In this document: positions 9,367-17,872 of the stretch, in pieces
How positions within the stretch are numbered: the first letter of the stretch is position 1
Layout: every line of letters starts with the position of its first letter
From: Sphingomonas sp. LC-1
GTDB taxonomy: Bacteria; Pseudomonadota; Alphaproteobacteria; Sphingomonadales; Sphingomonadaceae
Direction: 5' to 3'
Assembly: GCF_025371035.1 (NCBI RefSeq)
Contig: NZ_JANZXB010000012.1
Location: 62,001 to 126,000, forward strand
Length of the DNA: 64,000 nucleotides
Translations under genes and position numbers: made by a program
Notes under the pieces: generated by a model
Seen by the model: the letters and a program-made list of their open reading frames with translations, nothing else
What the model was told of the DNA's origin: nothing
Databases searched by the model: none

Positions 9367-10361
9367 GGGTCACGCGGCGGCTGATCCTCGGGGGCGGGCT
9401 GGCGCTCTCGGCGATGCCGGGACTGGCGGCGGCGCGGCGCTATCCGCGACAGGTGCTGGCCTTCTATTATCCCTGGTATGGCAACCCGAAGACGAGCGGG
9501 CGATGGGTCCATTGGCAGGGCCCGCATGGCGAGGCGCCGCGGCAGAGCCCGACGCTGAACCACCCCATTCTGGGCTTCTACGACAGCCACGACCCAAAGG
9601 TCATTCACACCCATATCGCACAGGCCAGGGCCGCGGGGATCACGGCGCTGATCGTCAGTTGGTGGGGCGAGGGTTCGTTCGAGGACAAGGCGATGCCGAT
9701 GATCCTTGCCGCCGCGCAGGCCGCCGGCCTGCATGTCACCGTCTATCTCGAGCAACAGAAAGAGGGCGCAAGCGGCGCGGCGCGCGACATCGCCTATCTG
9801 ACCCGAAGCTATGGCGACCATCCCGCCTGGTTGCGGGTGCGAGATCGGCCCGTGCTGTTCCTCTATCTGCAAGCGCTGCGCGACCTGCCCGCGCGGGACT
9901 GGCGAAAGGCGGCCGGGCGGGCCTTCCTGATCGGTGACGTGTCGCCGCGCGAGACTCAGGACTTCGCGGCTTGGGCCCCCTTCATGGATGGCATCCATGT
10001 CTATGTCCTTGCCCCCTATCTGAAGGGCATGACGCCGCGGCAGATAACGGCCTGGGCCGATAGGACCTATCCTGAATGGCGGCGCAAGACGGGGGGGAGG
10101 CTGTTCTGCGCGACGGTCATTCCCGGCTTCGACGACACGCATGTACCCGGCCGTCCTGCACCGCGCCCGACGGTCGACCGCCATGACGGCGCGACCTATC
10201 GCCTCCTTTGGGATGCCGCGATCCGCCACGAGGCCGACTGGGTGCTCGTGACCAGTTTCAACGAATGGCATGAGGGTTCCGAGATCGAACCCTCCACCGA
10301 ATATGGCGACCGCTATCTGTCGCTCACCGCGCGTTTCGCGCGCCGGTTCATGGAAGGCTGA
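9363..10361 (+). CDS. Secreted glycoside hydrolase family 99-like protein
   Basis: A 332-residue protein. VTRRLILGGGLALSAMPGLAAA is a signal peptide with a twin-arginine start, so Tat export is possible. The mature part opens with VLAFYYPWYGNP, has ITALIVSWWGEGS, and ends with VTSFNEWHEGSEIEPS, a pattern shared by GH99/GH71-like endo-acting enzymes and the WbsX-like proteins found in glycan clusters. GH99 enzymes cleave internal alpha-mannosidic bonds; the substrate here is unknown. It overlaps the polymerase by ATGA and is followed 3 bases later by a glycosyltransferase, so it belongs to the exopolysaccharide operon, probably trimming or remodelling the polymer in the periplasm. Confidence 0.8.
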   Translation: MRVTRRLILGGGLALSAMPGLAAARRYPRQVLAFYYPWYGNPKTSGRWVHWQGPHGEAPRQSPTLNHPILGFYDSHDPKVIHTHIAQARAAGITALIVSWWGEGSFEDKAMPMILAAAQAAGLHVTVYLEQQKEGASGAARDIAYLTRSYGDHPAWLRVRDRPVLFLYLQALRDLPARDWRKAAGRAFLIGDVSPRETQDFAAWAPFMDGIHVYVLAPYLKGMTPRQITAWADRTYPEWRRKTGGRLFCATVIPGFDDTHVPGRPAPRPTVDRHDGATYRLLWDAAIRHEADWVLVTSFNEWHEGSEIEPSTEYGDRYLSLTARFARRFMEG

Positions 10362-10364
10362 GCG

Positions 10365-11549
10365 ATGCGCATTCTTCATATCAGTTCGGTCTATCCCCCC
10401 CATGTCGTCGGCGGCGCGGAAAAGGTCGTCGCGATGCTCGCCGAGGCGCAGGTCGCGCGCGGACATCAGGTAGGCGCGGCCTATCTCTCGCGGGACGCCC
10501 AGGCCCCCGGCGAGCGTCACGGCGTGACCGTCCTGCCACAGCGAAGCCGCAACCTCGTCTGGATGGAGGAGGTCTTCGCCGCACCCCGTCCGATGCGGAC
10601 CGCGAACAAGCTGGGTCAGATGGTCAATTATCGCTGCACCGCCGATGTGGCGCGGGCGATCGGCAGCTTCAGGCCCGACATCGTCCACACCCATTCGATG
10701 GTCGAACTGCCGCCGATGATCTGGGCCGCGATCGCGGGCAGCGGCGCGCGGAGCGTCCACACGCTGCATGACTACGACCTGATCTGTTCGCGGGCGACCA
10801 TGTTCCGCAACGGTCGCTCCTGCGACGGGCGACATGCCGCTTGTCGGATCACCGGCGCCTGGAAGGCGCGGTTCGCGCGCCGGATCGACGCGGTCGCGGC
10901 GGTCTCGCAACCGGTGCTGGACGAGCATCGGCGCTTCGGCCTCTTCGCGGATATGGACGGGACGCGAGCACGGGTGATCTGGAACGGCGTCGAGACCTCC
11001 CCCGATCATCGGCATACACCCAGGACCGGCGGTTTCGTTTTCGGCTTTCTGGGCCGGCTGGTCCCCGAAAAGGGGATCGAGACCCTGCTTGCGGCGTGCC
11101 GCCTGTTGCCCGGGTCCGGGTGGCAGTTGCGGGTCGCGGGCCGCGCACAGGAGGGCGATGCCGCCTATCGGAAGCTGGCCGAGGGGATGCCGGTCACGTT
11201 TCTGGGCTTTACGGATCCGGCCGCCTTCCTGCGCGGCATCGACCTGTTGGTGGTGCCGTCCATCTGGCGCGAGCCGTTCGGGCTGACGGTGGTCGAGGCG
11301 TTCGCCCAGTCGGTGCCGGTCATCGGATCGAGGCTGGGCGCGCTCGTCGATCTGGTCGGCGCTGTGGGCGAGGAATGGCTCGTCCCGCCGGGCGATCCCG
11401 CCGCCCTGGCCGAGCGGATGATGGCGGTGATGCGAGCCGGTCGGGCGGCCTTGCCGCCGCCAAGCGCTTTCGAGGGTGTGTTGTCGGTCGTGACCCCCGA
11501 TCGGATGCTCGACGCGTACGACTCGCTCTACGCGGATGTCATGGCGTGA
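10365..11549 (+). CDS. GT4-type glycosyltransferase (tandem copy 1)
   Basis: A 394-residue GT-B enzyme. It starts MRILHISSVYPPHVVGGAEK, an acceptor-side loop; EPFGLTVVEAF near residue 305 is the donor motif. After HDYDLICSRATMF it has CDGRHAACR, a short cysteine motif also present in its downstream neighbour. The two proteins are alike along their whole length and clearly arose by duplication. It lies three bases after the GH99-like gene and its TGA overlaps the GTG of the next gene. Likely adds one sugar of the repeat unit. Confidence 0.92.
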   Translation: MRILHISSVYPPHVVGGAEKVVAMLAEAQVARGHQVGAAYLSRDAQAPGERHGVTVLPQRSRNLVWMEEVFAAPRPMRTANKLGQMVNYRCTADVARAIGSFRPDIVHTHSMVELPPMIWAAIAGSGARSVHTLHDYDLICSRATMFRNGRSCDGRHAACRITGAWKARFARRIDAVAAVSQPVLDEHRRFGLFADMDGTRARVIWNGVETSPDHRHTPRTGGFVFGFLGRLVPEKGIETLLAACRLLPGSGWQLRVAGRAQEGDAAYRKLAEGMPVTFLGFTDPAAFLRGIDLLVVPSIWREPFGLTVVEAFAQSVPVIGSRLGALVDLVGAVGEEWLVPPGDPAALAERMMAVMRAGRAALPPPSAFEGVLSVVTPDRMLDAYDSLYADVMA

Positions 11550-12733
11550 AGCCTCGCATCCTGCATCTGTCGAGCCTCTATCCACCCCATATCGTCGGCG
11601 GCGCAGAGCGGTCGGTCAGCATGCTGGCGGAGGCGCAGGCGGCGGATGGCTGGGACGTGGCGGCCGCTTGCCTCACTCCTGGCGAGGCGGTGGAGGAGGA
11701 ACGACACGGCGTCACCGTCTTTCGCATGCCGCACGGCAACGACTTCTGGCTGGAAGACTGGCTGGCCTATAGCCCGCGCCAGCGTGAATGGGCCAAGTTC
11801 AAGCAACAGGCCAATTTCGCGATCGAACGCCGCTTCGGCGAGGTGCTGGACCGCTTTCGGCCCACGATCGTGCATACCCATTCGATGGTCGATATTTCGA
11901 CCCGCGTCTGGCACGCGGCACGCGCCCGAGGCATTCCGATCGTGCATACGTTGCGCGATTTCGACCTGCTCTGCGCGGCCAGTTCGATGTATCGCGAGAC
12001 CGGGCCATGCGCCGGACGGCATCTGAAATGCCGTGTCCTGACCTTCGCCAAGCAGTTCGACCAGCGGCTGGTCTCGGCGGTGACGGCGGTGGGGGAGGAG
12101 GTGCTGTCACGCCATCTCCGCTACGGCTTTTTTCGGCAAGTGCCCGTATCGCGGCGGCGGGTGATCTGGAACACCGCGCGGGTCGAGGGAGTGGGGCCGA
12201 CCTATATCAAGCCGCCGCTTCGGGGGCCGGTGACCTTTGGCTATCTTGGTCGGATCAGCCCGGAAAAGGGCGTCGATACGCTGTTGCAGGCGGTCCGGCA
12301 TTTGCCGCCGACCGGTTGGCGCATGCTGATCGCGGGCAAGGCATTGGGGCCGATCGAGCCCTATCGGGCCTTGGCCGAGAATCTGCCGGTGGAATTCATC
12401 GGGTTCCAAACGCCCAAGGCCCTGTTCGACCGGATCGATTGCCTCGTCGCGCCGTCCCTATGGGCAGAGCCGTTGGGGCGCACCGTGCTGGAAGCCTATC
12501 AGGCGCATGTGCCCGTCATCGGCGCGCGGAGCGGCGGGATTGCCGAGATCATCGCCGATGACGCATGGCTGGTGCCGCCGGGTGATGTTCGGGCACTGGC
12601 GGACCGCATGCGTGCGGTGCTGGAGGGCGGACGCCCCGGACCGCCCGAGGGGCGCGAGCGGGTGGTCGCCCGCACGACCCCCGAAGCGGTCGCGCGGGCC
12701 TTCGCTCAAGTCTATGCCGACCTGCTTCAATAA
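11546..12733 (+). CDS. GT4-type glycosyltransferase (tandem copy 2, GTG start)
   Basis: A 395-residue paralogue of the preceding gene. It begins KPRILHLSSLYPPHIVGGAE and has HTLRDFDLLCAASSMY, CAGRHLKCR and EPLGRTVLEAYQ at the same places as its neighbour. The open frame runs on upstream through the neighbour, but homology begins exactly at the GTG at 11546, which overlaps the upstream TGA (GTGA); translation is probably by reinitiation. The donor motif differs in detail (LGRTVLE against FGLTVVE), so donor or acceptor choice may have diverged. It overlaps the convergent sugar transferase by 7 bases. Confidence 0.9.
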   Translation: MKPRILHLSSLYPPHIVGGAERSVSMLAEAQAADGWDVAAACLTPGEAVEEERHGVTVFRMPHGNDFWLEDWLAYSPRQREWAKFKQQANFAIERRFGEVLDRFRPTIVHTHSMVDISTRVWHAARARGIPIVHTLRDFDLLCAASSMYRETGPCAGRHLKCRVLTFAKQFDQRLVSAVTAVGEEVLSRHLRYGFFRQVPVSRRRVIWNTARVEGVGPTYIKPPLRGPVTFGYLGRISPEKGVDTLLQAVRHLPPTGWRMLIAGKALGPIEPYRALAENLPVEFIGFQTPKALFDRIDCLVAPSLWAEPLGRTVLEAYQAHVPVIGARSGGIAEIIADDAWLVPPGDVRALADRMRAVLEGGRPGPPEGRERVVARTTPEAVARAFAQVYADLLQ

Positions 12734-13374
12734 GCGCCCTGACCGGTAACGACGCTGCGCGCGGTGCCGAGCAGCACGCGAGCGTAAAGGCGCGGCGACA
12801 TGTGGCGGGCCATCAGACAGTCCATCGCGACCCGGCGGCGATAGCCGGTGTCGTTGCGTCCGCTGATCTGCCAGATGCCGGTGATGCCGGGCCTGACCGA
12901 GCAATAGGCCACGAAATGGCGGCCATAACGCCGCACTTCGGCCGCGACGATGGGGCGCGGGCCGACCAGGCTCATCTCGCCGCGCAGGATGTTGAAGAGC
13001 TGGGGCAATTCGTCGATGCTGGTCTTGCGGATGAAGCGACCGATCCGCGTCACGCGCGGATCGTGGCGCAGCTTGTGGTCGCGCTGCCACTCGATGCGCG
13101 CGTCGGGATCGCTGGCGAGAAGGCGGGCGAGCCGGGCATCCGCATCCAGCGCCATCGAGCGGAATTTGTAGCACAGGAAGGTGCGACCATCTTTGCCGTA
13201 GCGGCGGTGGCCGTAAAGCGCCGTGCCACCGCTTTCCAGCCGGATCAGCAACGCGACGGCCAGCATGAGCGGCGATACCAAGACCAGGACGAAGAAGGCG
13301 AGGCCGATGTCGATCACCTGTAAAAATCGGGCGCGACGTCGGAGAATGGAGGCGTGATGGCTGTCGAGTCGCAT
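12727..13374 (-). CDS. Priming polyprenyl-phosphate sugar-phosphate transferase (short ExoY/PglC-like form)
   Basis: A 215-residue bacterial sugar transferase. It starts repeat-unit synthesis by moving a sugar-1-phosphate from a nucleotide sugar to undecaprenyl phosphate. One hydrophobic segment (about residues 18-40, DIGLAFFVLVLVSPLMLAVA) is followed by the catalytic core: YKFRSM, the Asp-containing SIDELPQLFNILRGEMSLVG, PRPIV and RPGITGIWQISGRND. It lacks the long N-terminal membrane domain of WbaP/WcaJ types. GGGGAG seven bases before ATG 13374 fixes the start; longer in-frame starts exist. It diverges from the export operon at 13714 across a 339-base gap. Confidence 0.93.
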   Translation of the reverse strand: MRLDSHHASILRRRARFLQVIDIGLAFFVLVLVSPLMLAVALLIRLESGGTALYGHRRYGKDGRTFLCYKFRSMALDADARLARLLASDPDARIEWQRDHKLRHDPRVTRIGRFIRKTSIDELPQLFNILRGEMSLVGPRPIVAAEVRRYGRHFVAYCSVRPGITGIWQISGRNDTGYRRRVAMDCLMARHMSPRLYARVLLGTARSVVTGQGAY

Positions 13375-13713
13375 GGTAACTCCCCTTTTGAGGATGCGAG
13401 CACGCAACGCGCCGGAGACCCCCTTTCGCCAATCATTTGATGGGCCCGATCGCCGAAATTGCGGCGGCCATTCTCAATGCATCAAAAGACAAAAATCCTC
13501 CCGACAATCGAAGAGAACCGTATAGCAGGTTAGTGTTTGTAAATCGCCGATGACTAATATGATTAACAGATCGTTAAAAAGGCGTATTCAGCGGATTACA
13601 TGCCGATCTGAGCTACGGAAGCTTGCAAACATAGCTTAACTTTGGCGGCAGGGTGCCGCCGCATGACGCAATCGACAATTCTAAAACGGTGAGACATCGT
13701 CAAAGGAGGACGT
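13375..13713. promoter_or_regulatory. Divergent promoter region of priming transferase and export operon
   Basis: This 339-base gap is markedly richer in A/T than the surrounding genes and has no open frame that looks coding. Near 13537-13563 lie TTGTAA and TATGAT separated by 15 bases, or TAATAT at 13555-13560, candidate plus-strand promoter elements of modest quality. A strong Shine-Dalgarno AAAGGAGG ends about five bases before the ATG at 13714. A dyad within the leader is listed separately. No riboswitch or terminator with a T-run was recognised. Confidence 0.45.
13644..13660. promoter_or_regulatory. Perfect 7-base inverted repeat in the export-operon leader
   Basis: The sequence reads GGCGGCA, GGG, TGCCGCC: seven-base arms with a three-base centre, ending 53 bases before the ATG at 13714. 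It could be an operator or an RNA hairpin that tunes expression. No T-run follows, so it is not a classic terminator. Arms of this length also occur by chance in GC-rich DNA, so only its location argues for a role. Confidence 0.35.
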
Positions 13714-14304
13714 ATGCGCAACGGCGTATCGCGTAGGGGTGCGGCATGTCTGATGGCGGTCCTGATGGCCATCTGCCCCGTATCGGTGGTCGGTGGGCAA
13801 AACACCCCGTCGTCCAAGACCAGTACCGCGACGAACCTTCCCATCTATAATTATGTCCTGTCGGGTGGGGACCGGGTGCGGGTGGTCGTGTTCGGCGACC
13901 CCGCGCTGGGCGGTGAGTTCACCATTGCGGGCTCCGGGCTGATCGCCCTGCCATTGATCGGCGAGGTGGACGTACGGGGGCTGACCTCGACCCAGTTGCA
14001 GGATCGGATCGTCGCGCGTCTGGCCGACGGCTATCTCAAGGATCCGCGCGTCGCCGTCGAGATCCTGACGACCCGGCCCTTCTATATCCTGGGTGAGGTC
14101 AACAAGCCGGGCCAATATCCCTTCGCCAACGGCCTGACCGTGCTGGGCGCGGTGGCGCAGGCGGGGGGCTATACCTATCGCGCCAAGACCAAGCAGGTGT
14201 TCATCAAGCATGTCGGCCAGGATGCCGAGGTCGCAGAAGCGGTGACCGCGACCACGCTGGTGGCGCCGGGCGATACGATACGGATCAAGGAACGCTGGTT
14301 TTGA
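13714..14304 (+). CDS. Short polysaccharide export protein (Wza/GumB-like OPX)
   Basis: A 196-residue outer-membrane polysaccharide export family protein. After a signal peptide (about residues 1-28) comes the Poly_export domain (about 48-120; YVLSGGDRVRVVVFGDP... and LIALPLIGEVDVRG) and one SLBB-like domain (about 125-190; RPFYILGEVNKPGQYP). It is about half the length of Wza, has no C-terminal amphipathic helix that could span the outer membrane, and no proper lipobox (MAIC is a poor match). Such short forms need a partner to cross the outer membrane, and the next gene encodes a beta-barrel. Excellent AAAGGAGG ribosome site. Confidence 0.92.
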   Translation: MRNGVSRRGAACLMAVLMAICPVSVVGGQNTPSSKTSTATNLPIYNYVLSGGDRVRVVVFGDPALGGEFTIAGSGLIALPLIGEVDVRGLTSTQLQDRIVARLADGYLKDPRVAVEILTTRPFYILGEVNKPGQYPFANGLTVLGAVAQAGGYTYRAKTKQVFIKHVGQDAEVAEAVTATTLVAPGDTIRIKERWF

Positions 14305-15629
14305 TCGGTGCGATCGCGGTACGACGGGGGCCGCGGCTGGCACTCCTGATCGCTGCGGGGGCGAGTACGGCCCCCGGCGGTGCACAGCTTTTGCAGGATG
14401 CACGAACGGTCGTCGTCCCGCCCGAGCCGGTGCCGACGAACGGACGATCGGCCTTTGCCCGCGATCGCGATGTGGGCGTCGCCGACCGCGCGCTGCCAGC
14501 CTTTACGGCACAGGGGATCACGGTCGGGGCGTTCGATGTGTTTCCGGCGGTATCGGTCGGCGGACTCTTCACGTCGAATGTGTTCGCCAACAACGACAAC
14601 AGGCGCGGCGATTTCGCGCTGGTCGTGCGGCCGGAAGTGACCGTGCGGACCAGTGCCGGCCCCTATCAGGTCACGGCCTATGGCCGCAGCGACCTGCGGC
14701 ACTATGCCCGGCATAGCAGCGAGAATAGCGAGGAGGGACTGGCCGGGCTGGAGGGCAGCGTCGCCATCGGTGCGCTCAGCAGCCTGGCGGCGGGGGCAAG
14801 CTATGGCTCCTTCATCAATCCCCGCTTTGCCGCGGACTCGCCGATCGATGCCGCCAAGCCGCTCGAATATAATGCCTTCAATGCCTATGGCGGCGCGACG
14901 ATCGAGGAGGCGAACACCCGCGTCGTCCTTCGTGCCGATGTCGCCGACCTGCGCTTTCGCGATGCGCCCGCCATCGGCGGCGGCACGCTGTTCACGCGCG
15001 ACCGGGATCGTACCCGGTTTCAGGCGCTGGTCCGGATCGAGCGGGCGATCAGCCCGGCCTTCTCGATCTATGGGGCGGCCAGCATCAACAAGATCGACTT
15101 CCGCCTCGCCTCCAACGGGTCCCGCGATTCCAAGGGCTATGGCCTGTATGTCGGGTCGAGCTTCGAGGTGACCGATCTGATCCGCGGCGATGTGCGGGTC
15201 GGCTATATCCGGCAGGATTTCGATCTGGCCGCGATACGCCCAATATCCGGGCTGGGGGCGCTGGCCCGTGTCGCCTATGCCCCGACCCGGCTCTGGACGC
15301 TGACCGCCACCGCCGAGAGCAGCGTGCAGGATAGCGGCGTGCCCGGCACCGGCGGCTTCCTGCATCGCGGCGGATCGCTCCGATCCGATCATGAGCTTCG
15401 CCGCTATCTGATCGCGTCGATCGAGGGCGGCTATTACCGCGACACCTATCGCGGACTGCCCCGGCGGGACTCGCTTCCCTTTGTCGATGCCAGCCTGACC
15501 TATTTGTCGCGCAGCCATTGGAATGCGCGCCTCGGCTATCGCTACCTTTCGCGCAACTGCACCTGCTGGGCCGGGGTGACTAATTTCGACGATCATCGCG
15601 TCTCGGCGACGCTGACCCTTCAACGATGA
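14301..15629 (+). CDS. Outer-membrane beta-barrel protein of the polysaccharide exporter
   Basis: A 442-residue protein with an N-terminal signal-like segment (RLALLIAAGASTAPGGA) and, from about residue 75, alternating polar/hydrophobic strands rich in Tyr, Arg, Gly and Asp, typical of a 16-18-stranded outer-membrane barrel (BBP2-like family). The last residues, RVSATLTLQR, end in Arg rather than the usual aromatic. The only start that fits is TTG at 14301, which overlaps the TGA of the export gene, so it is translationally coupled. It probably forms the pore across the outer membrane for the short export protein. Confidence 0.8.
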   Translation: MIGAIAVRRGPRLALLIAAGASTAPGGAQLLQDARTVVVPPEPVPTNGRSAFARDRDVGVADRALPAFTAQGITVGAFDVFPAVSVGGLFTSNVFANNDNRRGDFALVVRPEVTVRTSAGPYQVTAYGRSDLRHYARHSSENSEEGLAGLEGSVAIGALSSLAAGASYGSFINPRFAADSPIDAAKPLEYNAFNAYGGATIEEANTRVVLRADVADLRFRDAPAIGGGTLFTRDRDRTRFQALVRIERAISPAFSIYGAASINKIDFRLASNGSRDSKGYGLYVGSSFEVTDLIRGDVRVGYIRQDFDLAAIRPISGLGALARVAYAPTRLWTLTATAESSVQDSGVPGTGGFLHRGGSLRSDHELRRYLIASIEGGYYRDTYRGLPRRDSLPFVDASLTYLSRSHWNARLGYRYLSRNCTCWAGVTNFDDHRVSATLTLQR

Positions 15630-15647
15630 GAAACGGGAGAACGAGCG

Positions 15648-17870
15648 ATGGCTAGCCTGCCGATCCGTTACGAAAACGCCGCGCTGGACGGCGCGCGTTC
15701 GATGCCCGCCTATCTCGACCGAATGCCCAAGCCGCAGACCGGGCTGATGGACCTGATCAAGGCCTATCGCCGTCACCTGACCCTGTTCCTGGCCGTGGCG
15801 GGCGGGATCATGCTCATCGTGTCCGCCTACACATGGCTGCAAACGCCGCGCTATACCGCGACCGCGACGCTGGTCATCGCGCCGCACCCCGCCGAGATCG
15901 GATCGGAGCGGACCAGCGCGCTGAGCGACCCGGCCGCCGATTCCAGCGTCGATACGCAGGTGGAATTGTTGAAGAGCCAGACGCTGGCCGCACTGGTCGT
16001 CGATCGGCTGGGGCTGGCGGAGGAGCCACGCTTCACCGCGCTGGCTCACAATCCCTCGCCACTCGAGCGCATTCCCGGGCTGGCCCGCACCGTGCCGGCC
16101 TTGCCCGCCTCCGCCCGGCGGGATGCGGCGATCGACCGGCTGGCAAGCGGGATCCAGGTTCACCGCAATGCGCAGACCTTCATGCTCAGCCTGTCCTTCG
16201 AGCATCACGGCCGGCAACTCGCCACCGCGATCGTCAACACCTATGCGCAAAGCTTCGTCACCCAATCGGGGGCGGTGAAGCGCGAAGGGTCGGACGCCGC
16301 CGCCAGCCTGTTGCGCAGCCAGCTCGACGATGCGCGTCGCGAAGTCGAGGAAGCCGATGGCGCGCTTGGCCGGTACAAGGTGGCGCACAATCTGATGAGT
16401 GTGCAGGGCGGCACCATCGCGGAGCAGCAGCTCTCCTCGCTCGATGGCCAGGTGGCCCTTGCCCGCGCGGGAGAGGCGGAGGCCAGCGCCCGCCTGCAAA
16501 CCGCCCGCCAGCAACTGGCACGCGGCTCGGCCGGCGACGATCTGGGGGAGGCGCTCGGGTCGCCGGTGATCCAGCAATTGCGCAGCCAGCGCGCGCTGGT
16601 CAGCGCGCAGGTCGCCGATCTGGGCGGGAAATACGGGCCCAAATATCCGCCGCTCGCCGCGGCACAGCGGCAGGTCGCGGACATCGACTCGCAAATCCAG
16701 GGGGAGATCAAGCGCACCATCTCCAATCTGGAGGCGCAGCGTGACGTGGCCGCCCGGCGTACCGCTTCGCTCGCGGGCAGTGCCGCCGGGGCCCGGTCGC
16801 AGGTCGTGACGAACAATGTCGCTTCGATCGCGCTTGGCGGGCTTCAGCTTCGCTCGGACACCGCGCATCAAAGCTATGCCCAGCTTCTGACCCGGCTGAA
16901 TGAAATCGGGGTGCAGGGTGCCTCCAGCCAGTCGGATGCGCGCATCGCCAGCCTGGCGGCCGTGCCGGTCCAACCCAGTTCGCCCAATCGACCGATCAAC
17001 ATGCTGGTCGGCGCGCTGCTGGCGGTGGCGACGGGCTTGGGCGTCGTCTTCATGCGGCAGGGCACGGATCGCGGCATCCGTACGCTGGAGGATGTCGAGG
17101 GGCGGTTGCAGCTTCCCTATCTGGCGGGGCTACCGACGCTTCACTCGGCAGTCCGCCATATCGGTGGAAGCGACCCGATCAGCGCCCTGGTCGATCATGA
17201 GGGCTCCGCCTATGCCGAGGGGTATCGCAACCTCGCCGCATCCGTGCTGCAATCTGCGGCGGCGGGGACGGTGCGGACCATCGCGCTGACTTCCGCGCTG
17301 CCCAATGAAGGCAAGACCACGGCGGCGATCGGCCTGGCCCGCATCGTGGCGATGAGCGGGGTCAGCACCGTGCTGGTCGACGCGGACATGCGGCACCCCA
17401 GCATCGCCAATGCCCTGGGCCTGCGTCCCGCCGTCGGGCTACAACAGGTGCTGGAGGGCGAGGCGCCGCTGGCCGAGGCGTTGATCCGCGATCTGGACTC
17501 GCCGCTCACCATCCTGCCGATGCTGCGCGCGGGGCTGGGCGGATCGGCGGCGCTGGGCAATGGCAGCTTCGACGCCCTGATCGAGGATCTGAAGGCGCAG
17601 TTCGATGTGGTGATCTTCGACGCGTCGCCCGTCCTGCCCGTCGTCGACGGGCGATTGGTCGCAAAGAAAGCGGACTCGACCGTCTTGCTGGTCCGTTGGC
17701 GCAAGACGCCCGACGCGGCGGTCGAGATGGCGGTGCATCTGCTTCAGACATTGGGGGTGAAGATGACCGGCGTGGCGCTCAGCCGGATCGATCTCCATGC
17801 GCTGGCACGCTCGGGCTATGGTGACCCGGCCCAGTTCATGGGGGCCTATCACAACTATTATGCGAATTGA
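15648..17870 (+). CDS. Wzc-like chain-length regulator with tyrosine autokinase domain
   Basis: A 740-residue inner-membrane protein. A Wzz domain begins near residue 30, with membrane helices at about 45-65 and 449-469 and a coiled-coil periplasmic part between. The cytoplasmic BY-kinase domain has Walker A LPNEGKTT (about 552), Walker A' VLVDADMR (about 574) and Walker B VVIFDAS (about 654). The C terminus ends AYHNYYAN with a Tyr cluster, the usual autophosphorylation site. It controls polymer length and export together with Wzy and the export protein. No Wzb-type phosphatase is seen in the window. Eighteen bases follow the barrel gene. Confidence 0.93.
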   Translation: MASLPIRYENAALDGARSMPAYLDRMPKPQTGLMDLIKAYRRHLTLFLAVAGGIMLIVSAYTWLQTPRYTATATLVIAPHPAEIGSERTSALSDPAADSSVDTQVELLKSQTLAALVVDRLGLAEEPRFTALAHNPSPLERIPGLARTVPALPASARRDAAIDRLASGIQVHRNAQTFMLSLSFEHHGRQLATAIVNTYAQSFVTQSGAVKREGSDAAASLLRSQLDDARREVEEADGALGRYKVAHNLMSVQGGTIAEQQLSSLDGQVALARAGEAEASARLQTARQQLARGSAGDDLGEALGSPVIQQLRSQRALVSAQVADLGGKYGPKYPPLAAAQRQVADIDSQIQGEIKRTISNLEAQRDVAARRTASLAGSAAGARSQVVTNNVASIALGGLQLRSDTAHQSYAQLLTRLNEIGVQGASSQSDARIASLAAVPVQPSSPNRPINMLVGALLAVATGLGVVFMRQGTDRGIRTLEDVEGRLQLPYLAGLPTLHSAVRHIGGSDPISALVDHEGSAYAEGYRNLAASVLQSAAAGTVRTIALTSALPNEGKTTAAIGLARIVAMSGVSTVLVDADMRHPSIANALGLRPAVGLQQVLEGEAPLAEALIRDLDSPLTILPMLRAGLGGSAALGNGSFDALIEDLKAQFDVVIFDASPVLPVVDGRLVAKKADSTVLLVRWRKTPDAAVEMAVHLLQTLGVKMTGVALSRIDLHALARSGYGDPAQFMGAYHNYYAN

Positions 17871-17872
17871 TC

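Noticed and set aside
10841-11545. Upstream extension of the second tandem glycosyltransferase
   Set aside because: These codons are an out-of-frame reading of the first copy; homology between the two proteins starts at the GTG at 11546.
9315-11585. A 756-codon minus-strand frame
   Set aside because: It covers the GH99-like and glycosyltransferase genes, which have clear motifs on the plus strand.
14175-16973. A 932-codon open frame on the minus strand
   Set aside because: It lies opposite the barrel and kinase genes, its translation is Arg/Gly/Ala-rich with no domain, and long antisense frames are normal in GC-rich genes.
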